Part shown: positions 46,186 to 58,098 of the stretch, piece by piece
Position numbering within the stretch: position 1 is the first letter of the stretch
Layout of the letters: every line of letters starts with the position of its first letter
DNA from: Moniliophthora roreri
Taxonomy: Eukaryota > Basidiomycota > Agaricomycetes > Agaricales > Marasmiaceae
Direction: 5' to 3'
NCBI GenBank assembly: GCA_001466705.2
Contig: LATX02000209.1
Location: 248,001 to 312,000, forward strand
Length of the DNA stretch: 64,000 nucleotides
The notes under the pieces: model-generated
Seen by the model: only the letters and a program-made list of their open reading frames with translations
Told to the model about the DNA's origin: nothing
Database searches by the model: none
Position numbers and translations under genes: made by a program

Positions 46186-46590
46186 TGTTACATTACTTGC
46201 ACAGCAACAACAACTCAACACCACAATAACATAGTAGTGCTGTTCAAGGTTCAAGTTTGAGTTTGAGTTCAGAAGGTCTAAAGATTGTTGGCTGACACAA
46301 GATTGTAGATTAACCAGGTCAAGCTGAAGAGCTTGAACCTAGTTCAGTGTGTCTAAATACATTCTTTGTAACTACTTGTTTACTCAGAAAGAAAGTAATG
46401 GAATTGCACAGAACCAAGGAGATTTGTAAGTACAGAAACATGAAGAATGGGATGGAATAGGGTGAGTAAGCATAGAAAGAGAACAAGTAATCATGGAACA
46501 CAATGGAATCTGTCAGAATAAAAGTACAAGAGATACTGGTAATATGGCAAACCTAGAAAAGACCCAATTTTATTCATTTTACATTACTTT
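46186..46590 (-). repeat. LTR-like sequence, right side of the composite element
   Basis: It begins TGTTACATTACTTGCACAGC, preceded on the left by the same leader as other copies (AGCTTGACCTT), and shares AACCAGGTCAAGCTGAAGAG with the other LTRs. It differs strongly from the LTR at 40701-41113, so the two do not look like partners of one insertion. The right end is not definable and is approximate. Confidence 0.5.
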
Positions 46591-48351
46591 TGAATCAGAA
46601 CACTTTAATATGACACAAGATAATGGGTAATAAGGACTAGAGTGAGCCAAGTCTGCTAGTCATTGCCTTAGAGAAGCTACAGTGTGTTGGAAAGTACAAA
46701 GAGCTATATGATATGCTATACAGAGGTGTCTAAGCTGTACATTCTGACTTATCTATATATCAGATCTGAAGCAGATTACTCCTGAAACCTGTAGGGAACC
46801 TAACTATGACCATATAAACATGTTGGCTAGTTAACTGAGCTCTCTCAAAGTGCTATCAATGGGATTTTTCAATTTATTCACTTTTCTATAACATCTGCAA
46901 AGTGCAACATGCAGTCATACAGTACAGAGGTACTTAGAGAAGACATCAGAACAGAGAGACAACTTGGAAAGGAACAATCAGAATGATCAGACATTGGAAT
47001 TCAATATGCAGATCAGAATCAAAGCCAATGATCTCTTAATAAAGAGTTCTAATGTTAACAAGTGGCAATGCAACCTCAGATCAAGTGTAGCTACATGACT
47101 ACAGATACAATGAGACATATAATTGATATCTAAGGAATGTGAAGTCCTAGATAAGATCAAGAATGAATTATCAAAGGAGACAGGAACAGAAGCAGTATGT
47201 TCCAGCCTCAGAAGCTTTGAAACCTGTACATTGGTGGCTGTGCAGATGCTGGAAAAGAGAATGTGGAATGGATAGACTCATCTGTCCATCCAGACCCACC
47301 TAGAAAAGAGAAAAATCAAATATCTAAGAGTCCAGAACACCTGGAAAGCAGATACCTGTGCAGATATGATCAGATACCCCAATGGCCAGACTCCATAACA
47401 TCTGAATATTCCCTCTTTTAGTATCTCAGTCACTCTTTTATTATTTCCTGAATTATTGGACATTATTTATATTTTCTTGTAGATATATTCCATGGACCAT
47501 ATATAAGGACAGCCAGATATTCATATATACTCAAGTAACTCTACCCCTTCTGATTGTAAATACATGATGAGTTTGTTTGGTGTATAATTGCGTGTGCCAT
47601 TCCAGTTTTGCTTCCTCACTTCAGGCCCTGGAGATTGGTCCTGAGTGACTCCAGAGAAATCTGATAACAAACTTGCGTCATAAGAGACAAAGAATAACAT
47701 CTTTAGTGCACTTGGCACTTTTCTAAGAGATAACTTTATACCAAAAGTTCTGGTGGCTTTTGGAGTGTGGCCTGTGTTGGGTATCAGGTTGTGACACACT
47801 TAGAGTCTTAACAAAGGAATTGGGCCTGTGATTAAGCTCTTTGTAGAAACTGGTCTAGAACCTTTTCCAGTACACTGTGTACTGTAGTTGTCTTAAAGAA
47901 GTCTTGAACTCTATAGGGTCAGACTATATTGGCTACTGAGTCTCTTGGTGGGACTGTAGCTCTTGTGTTTTGTGCTTTGTGCACTGTGTTCTTGTGTGTG
48001 TGTTTGTGTGTTTGGATATAAACTCTTTTAAAACCCATATATACTCCTCTGGAAGTGAACACTTTGAAGTAGATTGCTTCAATAAGAGAAAATCAACCTA
48101 GCTAAGAGTTTTGTTGGCATTTTAAATATGGTAACTCTGATCACATTGATCCACACTTGCACAACAACCTGAGTTAGACTTTTGGAGGTTATCTTTTGGG
48201 TAGTTTTCCATTAGTCTTATCTTAGACAAATTACTGGAAATGGGAGCAGGGATAGTGGATTTGTCCAGATGTTAATGAGAAGCATAATTACAAGCATCCA
48301 TAAAAGCATATATAGTAAAAGTTTGTAATAGGAGGCTTGGATTGTAAGGTT
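46591..48351. other. Repeat-block interior without recognisable gene
   Basis: About 1.8 kb of AT-rich sequence with short ORFs only. A TG-rich microsatellite lies near 47990-48015. It is probably old transposon sequence, but no family could be named. Confidence 0.4.
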
Positions 48352-48543
48352 TCATTGTGCAAACCACTCTTTATATAATATGGGGTCAATCTGTTCTCTG
48401 TTTTGGAAGTTTTGAGGACTTCTTCTGACATTGTTGGTGATAGTCTGGGCAAGGCTGTTTGCTCCAGGAGCTTCTTCCTCTGGCAGCATGTTAAAGTTGT
48501 ATTGGGAGCCTGTAGAGACTCTTCTGAAAGTTCTCTGAGCCAT
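48352..48543 (-). pseudogene. gag N-terminal remnant of a third chromovirus
   Basis: A 63-codon frame starting MAQRTFRRVSTGSQYNFNML lies downstream of the LTR at 49107-49534 on the element strand, in the position of gag. It ends after EQIDPILYKEWFAQ with no continuation of gag to the left, so the element is truncated. Confidence 0.4.
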
Positions 48544-48593
48544 CTTGCTCTTTTGATGTCTTCATCAAGCTTTGCTTCCTTATCCCTGAGTTA

Positions 48594-48985
48594 CACCGTC
48601 AACAACTGTGGGTATCGTGTACGTATGGAAGGAAAGTTATGCTGAGGAGCCTTTTCACATACAATTCTGAGAATGTTTGTTATGTGAGCGGTATGTAAGC
48701 AGGCCCTGGGCAAGAAAGTGCTTTTTGAAAGTTCAGGTTATCCATGCCCCTCCCATGCCTGATTCAGTTCTAAATCGTAAAATGAGGTCCTAGGAGGGCA
48801 TTGGTTGCCAAATCAAGGACAGGGCATAAAGGGATAAGGGATTATAAGGATGCTTGCTTAAGGTCAGGCACTAATCATTCTTGAGCTCGTACTGATACCA
48901 TGACGAGCCCCTTGGGGGCCTAGTAACAGATCATCAGCGTAACTTTCCTTCTGTACATACACAATACCCACAATTGTTGGGGGTG
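48594..48985. mobile_element. MITE with about 50-bp terminal inverted repeats and TA target duplication
   Basis: The left end CACCGTCAACAACTGTGGGT and right end ACCCACAATTGTTGGGGGTG are inverted copies, continuing inward to GGAAGGAAAGTTATGCTG / CAGCGTAACTTTCCTTC. TA flanks both ends (48592-48593, 48986-48987). It is 392 bp without a transposase, inserted in the leader between the third LTR and its gag start. A TA duplication suggests a Tc1/mariner-type origin. Confidence 0.7.
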
Positions 48986-49106
48986 TAGCCTAGCTCTAGA
49001 GTTTTCTGGTCTGTAATCTGGTTCTGTCAGGGTTCAGCAGTATGTTGATGTTCTGGTTTGGATGCCTAGACCATAATAGGTCAGCAGTTTGATCAGCTTG
49101 ACCTTT

Positions 49107-49534
49107 TGTTACATTACTTGTGTAAGCAATGACAAACTAAGCACTAGAGTTGTCATTTCTAGTGCCAAGTTCAAGATTCAAGTTCAAGAGTGTTCAGAGG
49201 TTCAGACATTCATTGCTAGAACAAGGTTTGATTAAAGCTTGAACTCTGGTTTAGCAGTCTCAAATACATGTGTTGTATCTACTTGTTGGTATCTATGGAA
49301 ATACATAGAAAAAGATAGGTTTTCCTAATAGTCCATTGTTGAAGGAGACATGTTAAAAGAGATATGGTACAAAGGCAGAAAGAGACAAAAAAGGGAACTT
49401 GGAAGGTGTATATGTCCAATTGAGAGAGAAGCATATGACAAGTTATAATACAAATAGTCTGTCAGCTGCTCTGGGCAAATGGGAAGAGATGGGGATTGTG
49501 GAAGGAATGAATAGGAGTGAAGGGATTTGTAACA
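49107..49534 (-). repeat. LTR of a third, truncated chromovirus (5' side)
   Basis: 428 bp, TGTTACATTACTTGTGTAAG … GGATTTGTAACA, with the family-typical GGAACTTGGAAGGTGTATA block near 49395. The leader AGCTTGACCTTT lies inside (left). Confidence 0.7.
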
Positions 49535-49624
49535 GAGTACAGCTAGTTTCACATAATAATAGTGTTTCAAGCTTAATAACCTTTCCTAGGATTTTCTCTA
49601 ACTATGCTCTGCATCAAAAGTTAA

Positions 49625-50435
49625 ACCCAAGTGCAGGACAGTCAGTTAGGCTCTGTTGTCACAGGCTATGGGAATACTCACACTGAGAGTCAGAACCAAG
49701 TCCAGGACAGTCAGTTGGGCTCTATTATCACAGGCTGTAGGAACACTCACAAACTAAGAGTCAGAACCAAGCAGGACAGTCAGTTGTGCTCTGTTGTCAC
49801 AGGCTGTGGGAACACTCACTCCCTGAGAGTCAGAACCAAGCCCAGGACAGTCAGTTGGGCTCTGTTGTCACAGGCTGTTGGAACACTCACTCCCTGAGAG
49901 TCAGAACCAAGTCCAGGACAGTCAGTTGGGCTCTGTAGTCACAGGCTGTTGGAACACCCACAAACTGAGAGTCAGAACCAAGTCCAGGACAGTCAGTTGG
50001 GCTCTGTTGTTGCAGGCTGTTGGAACACTCACTCCCTGAGAGTCAGAACCAAGTCCAGGACAGTCAGTTATACTCTGTTGTCACAGGCTGTTGGAACACT
50101 CACTCCCTGAGAGTCAGAACCAAGTCCAGGACAGTCAGTTATACTCTGTTGTCACAGGCTGTTGGAACACTCACTTGCTGAGAGTCAGAACCAAGTCCAG
50201 GACAGTCAGTTGGGCTCTGTAGTCACAGGCTGTTGGAACACCCACAAACTGAGAGTCAGAACCAAGTCCAGGACAGTCAGTTGGGCTCTGTTGTTGCAGG
50301 CTGTTGGAACACTCACTCCCTGAGAGTCAGAACCAAGTCCAGGACAGTCAGTTGGGCTCTGTTGTCACAGGCTGTTGGAACACTCACTTGCTGAGAGTCA
50401 GAACCAAGTCCAGGACAGTCAGTTGGGCCCCATTG
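49625..50435. repeat. Minisatellite, 71-bp unit, about 11 copies
   Basis: Units contain CCAAGTCCAGGACAGTCAGT and CACAGGCTGTTGGAACACTC, then a variable linker (CTCCCTGAG, CAAACTGAG or CTTGCTGAG) and AGTCAGAA. Spacing between unit starts is 69-71 bp. Two neighbouring variants occur twice in the same order (starting near 49920 and 50205), indicating a higher-order duplication. The tract ends within the last exon of the ULD gene. Confidence 0.92.
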
Positions 50436-52134
50436 TCATAATTAATGGAAAACAAACTTTCTAGAAGTCAGAATCAATTCATAATCTAGTCTGTAAATAC
50501 TAACTATTGACTTACCTGTATTATATGAATATTTTTCATGATATTTACATTCACATTTCTCATCTCCCATCTGCTGGCTTTGGCAACAGTTGATTCTTCC
50601 CCTTCAATTGCTTGAAACCTCCCATGGCATTCTGAGTTAGAGCTGTAACAATTTTAGCCAAGAAAGAAATACTTATAAATGTAATTACCAGAACTCACCA
50701 ATCCTCAGCTTTATTCCTCTTGTGCTCCAGACTACCATTCCACTCTTTGCAGACAGGACATCTGTAGCCAACAGAATTGTCATCCTCCTTCTTCTGCCAT
50801 ACAATAGCACTCATCACAATCTCTGACCCAGGCTCTATTTTTTGCCATTCTTTCTTACTATTCCCCAATCTGATGACCTGTCCATTTTTGACAATAAACA
50901 GGCTATACTGACCCCATTCCATCAATCCAAGCAACTTCCTACTGATTTCCTTGTCATCCTCTTTTGGATATTGAAATAAAAACTTCAGATAGTCTCCAAC
51001 AGACTAAGGTAAATTATAATAGTTCTGTGAATGTAAGCTCTAGTTTTCAAGTACCCACATACCTCTGGCTGTAGAAGGATATTAGTAGAGATTGGAAATC
51101 TTCGACCTGCTGCATCCCTGACAGTGACACCTATTGAGAATATGCAGATTTCCTCAAGGATTTGTCGAGATTCTATTTGTGAAAGAGCCTGTCTTCTGGT
51201 TAACAAGTGATCTTAAGAGATGAAGAACATCTTACAGTATACTTTATCAGTATACTATCAATTTGGCTTTTGATACTTCGTAGTGTTTTGGAAACTGTCT
51301 CAGCTGCAAATTTGGTCTTCCATTTTCCTTGCAACTGATTCAAGAGCTGGTATAATGATGATAACTTTCTGTTATCAGCCAATGTCATAGACATCACTCT
51401 TTCCATAGCATACCACTCACTGATAAACTTGGTCACGCTCTTTGTCTGGCATAGTCTTTTGTATGTCATCAATCTCCTGTATAAGGTCACGTAGATTCCA
51501 TGTCAACAGGAGTATCTCCTCATTATTGTCACTAATTTGCTGGAATTGGTTGTACAGTCAGTTGTCTTGAAGAGAGCTATAATGTCCTCACCTCAATGAC
51601 AGTGAAAATTTCCAGAATGGCACCAATTGCACACTTGATAGTTGTTCCAACCACAGGAACAGCTTCTGCAGCTGCTGCACCAACTTTCAAGGCAGTCTTT
51701 GTACCCCCAAGAATAGCATCCTTATTTGTGACATCAGATGGCAAATGACGATTGATAGAGGACATGTCTTCAGCAGCACTACCCAAGGTAGGCAAGGAAG
51801 TTGCTGGTGGGACAGAAGACCTGGGAATGCAATCAGATCTCTACCAGAATAGTGTTATATTGCGAGTTACAATGCAGTGGTTACTCCCATGGTAGCAGTA
51901 GCAGTTGTAGATGTTGGTGTGGCTGGCAATCTGATGAAAAAATGAGATTCTGGCAGCAATCAGAGTAACTAAAAATGCACCTTTGGGAAAAAGCAGCGAC
52001 ATTGGGCCGAGGCGACATCTGAAGGACATTCAGAGTAGGTGCCGGGGCAGCTGGCGATCTGATGAAGAACGTGAGTTTTCGGAGCGATATGACTGATTAA
52101 GAATGTACTTCTTGAAGAATTTCTTGAGGCTCAT
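50419..52134 (-). CDS. ULD (ubiquitin-like domain) protein with N-terminal helical region and zinc ribbon
   Basis: Ten exons: 52109-52134, 51981-52058, 51871-51930, 51592-51820, 51421-51539, 51243-51368, 51063-51195, 50699-51003, 50516-50642 and 50419-50460. Introns are 47-59 nt and the frame is continuous, giving 414 residues. It opens MSLKKFFKKSP. Residues about 95-131 are a small-residue-rich hydrophobic helix (ALKVGAAAAEAVPVVGTTIK), followed by helices (LLLTWNLRDLIQEIDDIQK), the layout of N-terminal adaptor domains of fungal STAND/NLR proteins. Residues about 225-330 fit the fungal ULD family (VRDAAGRRFPISTNI … GQYSLFIVKNGQVIRL … WQKIEPGSEIVMSAIV). A zinc-ribbon-like CPVC … CSNSEC follows at about 340-365. 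The last exon runs into the minisatellite. Function is unknown; a signalling or incompatibility role is inference from domain company. Confidence 0.78.
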
Positions 52135-52780
52135 ATTCTTGCACGTAGAAGTGTATTTCGATGGCAATACTGTTGAAAAGGTCGGGGGTGGGGAGAGAAC
52201 GTAGAGGGGACACTGAACAACGATTCAGCCACAATGCCTTGAGACAACAGCTCTTGTTTACAGGGTTACCACCTGACAGGCCAATTACACCGCGTTAGGA
52301 GCATCCCAGTTATCGATGCGTTTTGATTCGTCCTGATTCGTCCTTGATATCACCGATCTGAAGGATTCCCCGTACTTGATGCCGCCGTCGCGAAAAGATC
52401 GCAGATGACTTGATGGATATCACAATCATCGAAAGAGAAGACCCGCAGCTGAGTTTCTGAGGATAGCCTTTCGTTCTTGGTTTCATGAATTGAGTCCGGG
52501 CGCATGCAAGTGTTTAGCATATCGAACCTGAGTACGCGACGTGCAAGATGGCTACAGCTATTCTACATTGTAATGGCCACGATAGCGTAGGAGGCAAGCA
52601 GCGTCCCATCTTTGGTTTTATGATGACTATGGACCTCTACTCGATTGGGCAGGAGTATGCATAATCCCGATAATATGTCGAACTGGCTGGCTATACACAG
52701 TATATAAATGAGGGAAGGAATATTTGATTTGACGAGTAAGCGCCTTTTTAAAATTAGAAAGCGCCCTTTGATAGCTTTCG
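52135..52780. other. Upstream region of the ULD gene, nothing else seen
   Basis: About 650 bp with no supportable ORF. Base composition returns to that of the unique, gene-bearing DNA. Confidence 0.4.
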
Positions 52781-54690
52781 TCTCTCTTTCACCCGAACTG
52801 TCACCACAGCCTCTGGTTCGATATCGCTTTCCCCAATTTGTCCTAGCTTCGTCTCTGATCTCAGAAGAACAACAAAAGATGTCAGAGTGTGTGCGCAAGT
52901 ATTCCGTTTCTACATTTCGGTCCCGAAGCTGACGATGTTTCCCTTTCAAAAGGTTCACTCTGAATCAAAGGCGCTGAAGAGTAATCCGATGAAGAGAATG
53001 AGGCATTGGTAGAAGTGTGTTACATGCTATCCCTTGTCACGGCTTCAATGCACATGGGCCTTGAAATTCACGCTATGGCCCTAGATCCTTCCATGATATT
53101 CGTCCACCCAAATAGAAACCATCTACGTGCACCACTTCAACCTAAAAACCGTACCTCCCGTCCCGTCTCGCCAACTTACCTCTTCGCTGAAACCACAACC
53201 ACGTTTTTGGAACCCTCCGCATCCATCACATGCCTGCTCATTTCCAAGACTGGAAGGTCGAACTGTTACCACCTATCTTGACTGTGACGCACCACTGCCT
53301 CTCCACCTTCTGTCATCGACTTTGCATCCCGGGTCATGCTCAAAGGAGGATCCCGCAGTTAAAATCACAACGCATCCAGTTTTCACGAAGATGAGGATAC
53401 AGCGAGGGCGACCAGACAATATTAAGACAGTGAGGGAAGGAGCTTTGGCAATGTTCTTTGCACCTTTTCCGAGGCCTAGGGCCCTACCTCGTGCACCCGA
53501 TACAACATTCACTCTTGAAGGTCTGGAGGGTCGTGCTTGTGAAGAAGAGCAAAGGGTGCTTCTGCAATATTCTGGACACAGATCACAGAACGGGAACGGG
53601 AATGGTTTTAGGAGAAGAAGACTTTTCATTCTAGTGTCGCCTAGCTCGAGGAGAGGAGGCGGAACAATTCATTGGTTAACAAGCCTTCCCCAGACTCGTC
53701 TAAACGGACTTGTCGGAATAGCGCTGACCCTCGGGGAACAGCCCAAATATTCATCCATCGACGTCCCAGTCGTTGACGACTCGGTATTCGGCACTCATAT
53801 TTCATTTGCGCTGTCATCTCTCTTGTACCCGAACTGTTACCTCAACATTTCTTTTCGGGTACTCATTCATATTCAAAACGACACAAAAGCGCGTTAGCGG
53901 GTCATCCAAAATGCGTATGTGTCTCGTTCCTACATTCAATTCCCAAAAACTGAAGACGCCTTTCTATCCAGCTCATGCAAAGATACACCCGGAATTCAAG
54001 ATGCTGAAGACACTATGGTCATGGAGATGAAGCAGAGCGAGAGAATACTGCGAAGAAAATGGGGCATCGATGGAGGTATGTTACATGCTATCCTTCCCCC
54101 AGCCCTTGAATTCTCTCAACGTAGATCCGACTCGAATCTCACCACCGCGATATCCGCAGATCTTTTCTTTATCACGTTCAATGACCAAAACGAAAATGCC
54201 TACGTGCACCACCTCTCCGAGTCACTCTTTCGCAGAAACCGCAGCCTCGTCCTTAGTTCTCTTCCATATTCATCGCATGCCCCTCGTTTCGTTTCTGGAA
54301 CCACAAGGTACCGCCTCTCCTGACCGCCCCGCGCTCCGTCTCCCTCCAATCGCGCTCTACGAAATTGTGATCTTGCATCCCTGGATGATGCTCAAGAAGG
54401 AACCACATGACATCCCAACTTCTTGCGAGCATCACTGAGGAGGTCCGAAAGTGGGATTGCAGGGGGGGCGTTGAAGGAAATCGCCCTGACAGCATTCTCT
54501 CCACTTTTCTCGAGGCTCTGACGTGCACCAGAGACAGCGTTCACTTTTCCAAGGTCCGAATAGCCATATTTACGAGGAAGAGCAAGTGGCGCTCTTGTGA
54601 TTCATCTTCGACCCGGGGACTGTGTTTCGGAGATGAACAAGTTTCGTTCCGGTATCATTCAGTTCGAGCAGAGAATGCGGGGATGATTTA
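52781..54690. repeat. Two decayed tandem copies of an unrecognised sequence of about 1 kb
   Basis: Blocks recur in the same order at low identity: a GTGTTACATGCTATCC-like block (53020 and 54075), TACGTGCACCAC (53123 and 54203), GAAACC(A/G)C plus TTT(G/C)TGGAACC (53189 and 54237), and a CTTTTC-GAGGC-T-C(G)TGCACC-GA block (53465 and 54507). The junction is near 53800-53950. A 256-codon plus-strand ORF (53127-53897) crosses the first copy, but its frame is not preserved in the second, so I do not call it a gene. The ancestor may have been a gene with introns. Confidence 0.4.
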
Positions 54691-56583
54691 GCTCGAGCCT
54701 TCGCGTCTAGGGCGATTCAATAAGCCACCGAACCTATCGGAACAGAAGGAATCGCAATCGAAGCATGTGCATTGCGTCGACTTCGTGGTTAGATTTGCGC
54801 GTTTAATCTTTTCTTGACTTGTTCGGCGGTGATATGAGAAGTACGGGAGAAGGTATTCCAAGTCCTCTTATCCTTCCTATCTTATTGACAACTATTCTTA
54901 GTTATAGCATACTGTACGAAACGAAATCAGCACATCCTTCCTCGCATCGCACCCCTCGTTAGAAATCCACCATCGTAGTATGAAAAAGCAAGTTGCAATC
55001 AACGGCCCTAAAATCGCCTCCAACGCCTTCAAGCAACGTTAAGGTGAGAGCCTATAGCTGTTTATTTACGGAACTTGTCAACTGACCGTATCTCTCCACA
55101 GCAATAACGCTACGATCTATCGTCCTGGGCCTGGGCAATAAAGCGGACGGAAGTGACTCATGATGATGCATGAAGCGCCGGACACGAACCCACGAGGACA
55201 GCATCGAGTGTCCCATCACCACCTATCGATTGGGCATCTCTTTCTTTCGGAGCTAGGAAGCCTCGCACATCTAATTCTACGGTGACTAGAACACTACATT
55301 GCTCATCATTCCATTCATAGCTATTTTCAGTTATACTGCAACTTTTACTGTAATCACCGCCTCCTATATCATTGCATACTATATGTCTATAGGTATATAT
55401 ATACATAAACCAGTGCAAATGAATGATTCCGATCTTTATACACTATATATTGGAAAACGCTGGACGATCCCTACTCGAGGTGGACTAATTGACTGTTGTT
55501 ACCTTGGTGTTATCAGGAAAGGACCAGGACTCAAGCTGATCCGACCGATTCGTATACCCGCAGACGAGCATCAAGCACCCAAACTTCTTGCTTCTCTTCC
55601 TTATCCCCCGTTACAGTTCTACTTCTGCCAATAATCATATCTTCCAGTATTCCGCTACCACGTAACAGTGCTCTTCAAGCTAAAATACACCAATTCGTCT
55701 ACTCAAGCAAATTGTGGGGGTCAGTGCTACACGGTTTCTCGAGGGTGTTATGGAAGTGGGGTACGTCTCTGACCTTTTTTGCTGGATGTCACTGGACACG
55801 CAGCCACTGTAAGTCGTTGTGGTGACCACTAGACGACTTTCTCTTTAGGGAGAGTGGTTATATACGTGGAGACAAGCAAGAGGTGTTTTTGAAGAATATG
55901 TATTAAGAAGAAACCTATCTACAGACGAATCAGTGTTCCGTTGAGAACCCAGAGTGCTGAGATAGTGGTTAGGGGGCTAGACGACAGCGGGTAGAACAAA
56001 GCTTAAGCAACATCTGCACGTCTTTGGTGCCGTGACCACCGATGATTATGATGATGACGACATCCCCCTTCGCGCAACCACCACCATCAACCTCTCTCTG
56101 CGAATGCTCTCGGAATAAACTGGTGGTCAATGGGTCTAGCGCTGCTTGCTTTGGCATTGCGCTAATAGTTGCACAAGCATACTTTGTCGAGTTCTCGGTG
56201 AGTCTCACAGCTTGCACTTCGCAGCTTCGTTGTGTTGACTTCTCTGCTGAATTTTTCGCGTTCTTTCCTATCTCAGCGAATAAAAACGTACAGTCTACCC
56301 TACGCAAACATAAACTGTCATTATTACTTGCGATATCGCGTTGAAACTCCAGGATCAGCTCTGATAACCATGGCCGACGCGTAGTCCTTTTCATCGCCAA
56401 AGCGCATCAATGCGCTGTTGCTGGTGGCCTTTGGGCCTTGGTGTCGTGGTAGAAAGCTGCTCATAGCTCTCCATACCAGGCTTACCATAAAAGGAACCGT
56501 AGACGACTTTCCTATAAAATCCTGCATTCCAATTTAGCACTGCATCTTACATCTCAGACCTCAACCACCTTTTCAAGAGAAAA
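54691..56583. other. No supportable gene
   Basis: About 1.9 kb with short ORFs on both strands (longest 143 codons) and no recognisable motif or exon chain. Confidence 0.35.
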
Positions 56584-57780
56584 ATGGCCCCTATCCTCTC
56601 CTCCCGCTCTGTTGCCAGTTTTGACGCCTTTTTCGGGTCCTCGGCTGTCCTTGCTACTCTCAAAGCTCTTGCCATGATGATGGTGATACTCCTCATCGGC
56701 TACATCACTCTCAGAATCAGAAAAGGGAGAGCTGGACGTCGCTCCACCGACGTCGAGGTGAGTTACCCCTTTTCTCCAACCGAGATCTACAGCTTACTGT
56801 GAACCATTTAGAGCGCTACTCCTTCGCGAACCATCTTGTCTATAGCACACGTTCCCCGAAATCTCGGGTCCGTCAAGCACGTTTTAGGGCTTCCGAAAGT
56901 CTTTATCGCCAACGTTGTCACATACAACCTAGACGAGCCGCCCCGCACTAATGTCATACCTGGCGAAGGCAAGACGCGTCGCACGACACCCTCGCTAAAA
57001 CTCACTCGAGTAGTCTCGTCATCGAAGGCTCCAAAACCCGTTGCCAACGTTGAAACAACTCCATTGTTAACGTCTGGTGCCCAAGTAATCCCTCCCCAGC
57101 GGGAGGCCCAACACACATCTCTGAATGGAGACATCGCTGATTGTCATTTTGACGACAGTATCCCCGCATCTGCTCAACCACTATACTCATCTCCCACATT
57201 TGAATGTCATACGATTCCAGACCCACAAGCAATTCAGGACAGTGACGTTGCAGAAGCTACCACAGACGAAGACGAGACACCCTTCCGCTTTGATGCGCTC
57301 TTCGAGCATGAGGATCAGGGCCTGTCTTCGTCATTGCCATCTTCCGAGTCCTCTTGGTCGATCTATCACCAATCTATCTCAACCATCGTTCAATCGTCTC
57401 TGCATGGAGACACCACCGACCACGACGTGGACGAAAATCCCGTGTCGTCCTCGTCTTTACCGTCATTGGCATCCTCTTGGTCAATTCACGATCAATATAC
57501 CCCAGCTGTCACTATCACGATGCCGGCTACACCTCGAAAGTCGATACCCAGGCTGGTGATCATCCCGCCCACACCACCACGATACCCCATGTCGGTCCCT
57601 GATATCATTGTCACACTGGCTACACCACCAAGGAGGAAGAAAGCCGTTGCATCATCCAGAGCTCCGCATAGAAAATCAGGCAAGGAGAACAAGTCGTTGG
57701 AGATGATTTCGTCAAAGCGTGTGGATAAGGACGTGCGAAGGGTAGCTTTCACTCAATTCAAAAGCGGAAATTACTTTTAA
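56584..57780 (+). CDS. Single-pass membrane protein of unknown function
   Basis: Two exons, 56584-56757 and 56812-57780, joined in phase 0 by a 54-nt intron (GTGAGT … TTTAG), give 380 residues. The N-terminus MAPILSSRSVASFDAFFGSS precedes one transmembrane segment (about residues 24-46, LKALAMMMVILLIGYITLRI) followed by a basic cluster (RKGRAGRR). The rest is a soluble, Ser/Pro/Thr-rich tail. Within it a segment of about 40 residues is duplicated: SSSLPSSESSWSIYHQSIST and SSSLPSLASSWSIHDQYTPA. Late in the tail are proline-arginine patches (PPTPPRYP, TPPRRKKA). No domain is recognised. The positive residues after the membrane segment favour a cytosolic tail. Confidence 0.6.
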
Positions 57781-58098
57781 CTATCATTCTTTCGGGTTTA
57801 TGTTGCAATGGGATACCCTTTTTCGAATCGTTTTGGTCTATGTGGTCTTTTTCGTCACCTCTTGTCTGCTTCTCTTACCCGTTATCATACGTCTAATACC
57901 CTCAATAATCTTGATACCCAACATACCAGAATATGTATACACACCCATACCATCTGTACCTATTGACACCACCAACTACTTTTTGATCATATCCAACGCT
58001 CTATGCTCAGTGCGTCGTCGTCTATGTGGACAAAAGTATGAAATACACTGAGACGATGGACTGTAGGTAGCACGAGCATGCATGAGAAGACCGGCGCT

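Noticed and set aside
49631..49897. 88-codon plus-strand ORF with repeated residues
   Set aside because: It only reflects the 71-bp minisatellite, whose unit is not a multiple of three.
49625..50435. CRISPR-like array
   Set aside because: The units are contiguous 71-bp tandem repeats without unique spacers, in a eukaryotic genome.
53127..53897. 256-codon plus-strand ORF
   Set aside because: It crosses a decayed tandem duplication, its frame is not kept in the second copy, and the sequence resembles no family.
56042..56400. Opposing ORFs of 100 and 143 codons
   Set aside because: Neither shows a family motif, a plausible start or splice continuation, and they overlap each other.
57800..58051. 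83-codon hydrophobic ORF after the membrane-protein gene
   Set aside because: It lies in the expected 3' untranslated region, with no start context or motif; hydrophobicity alone is not support.
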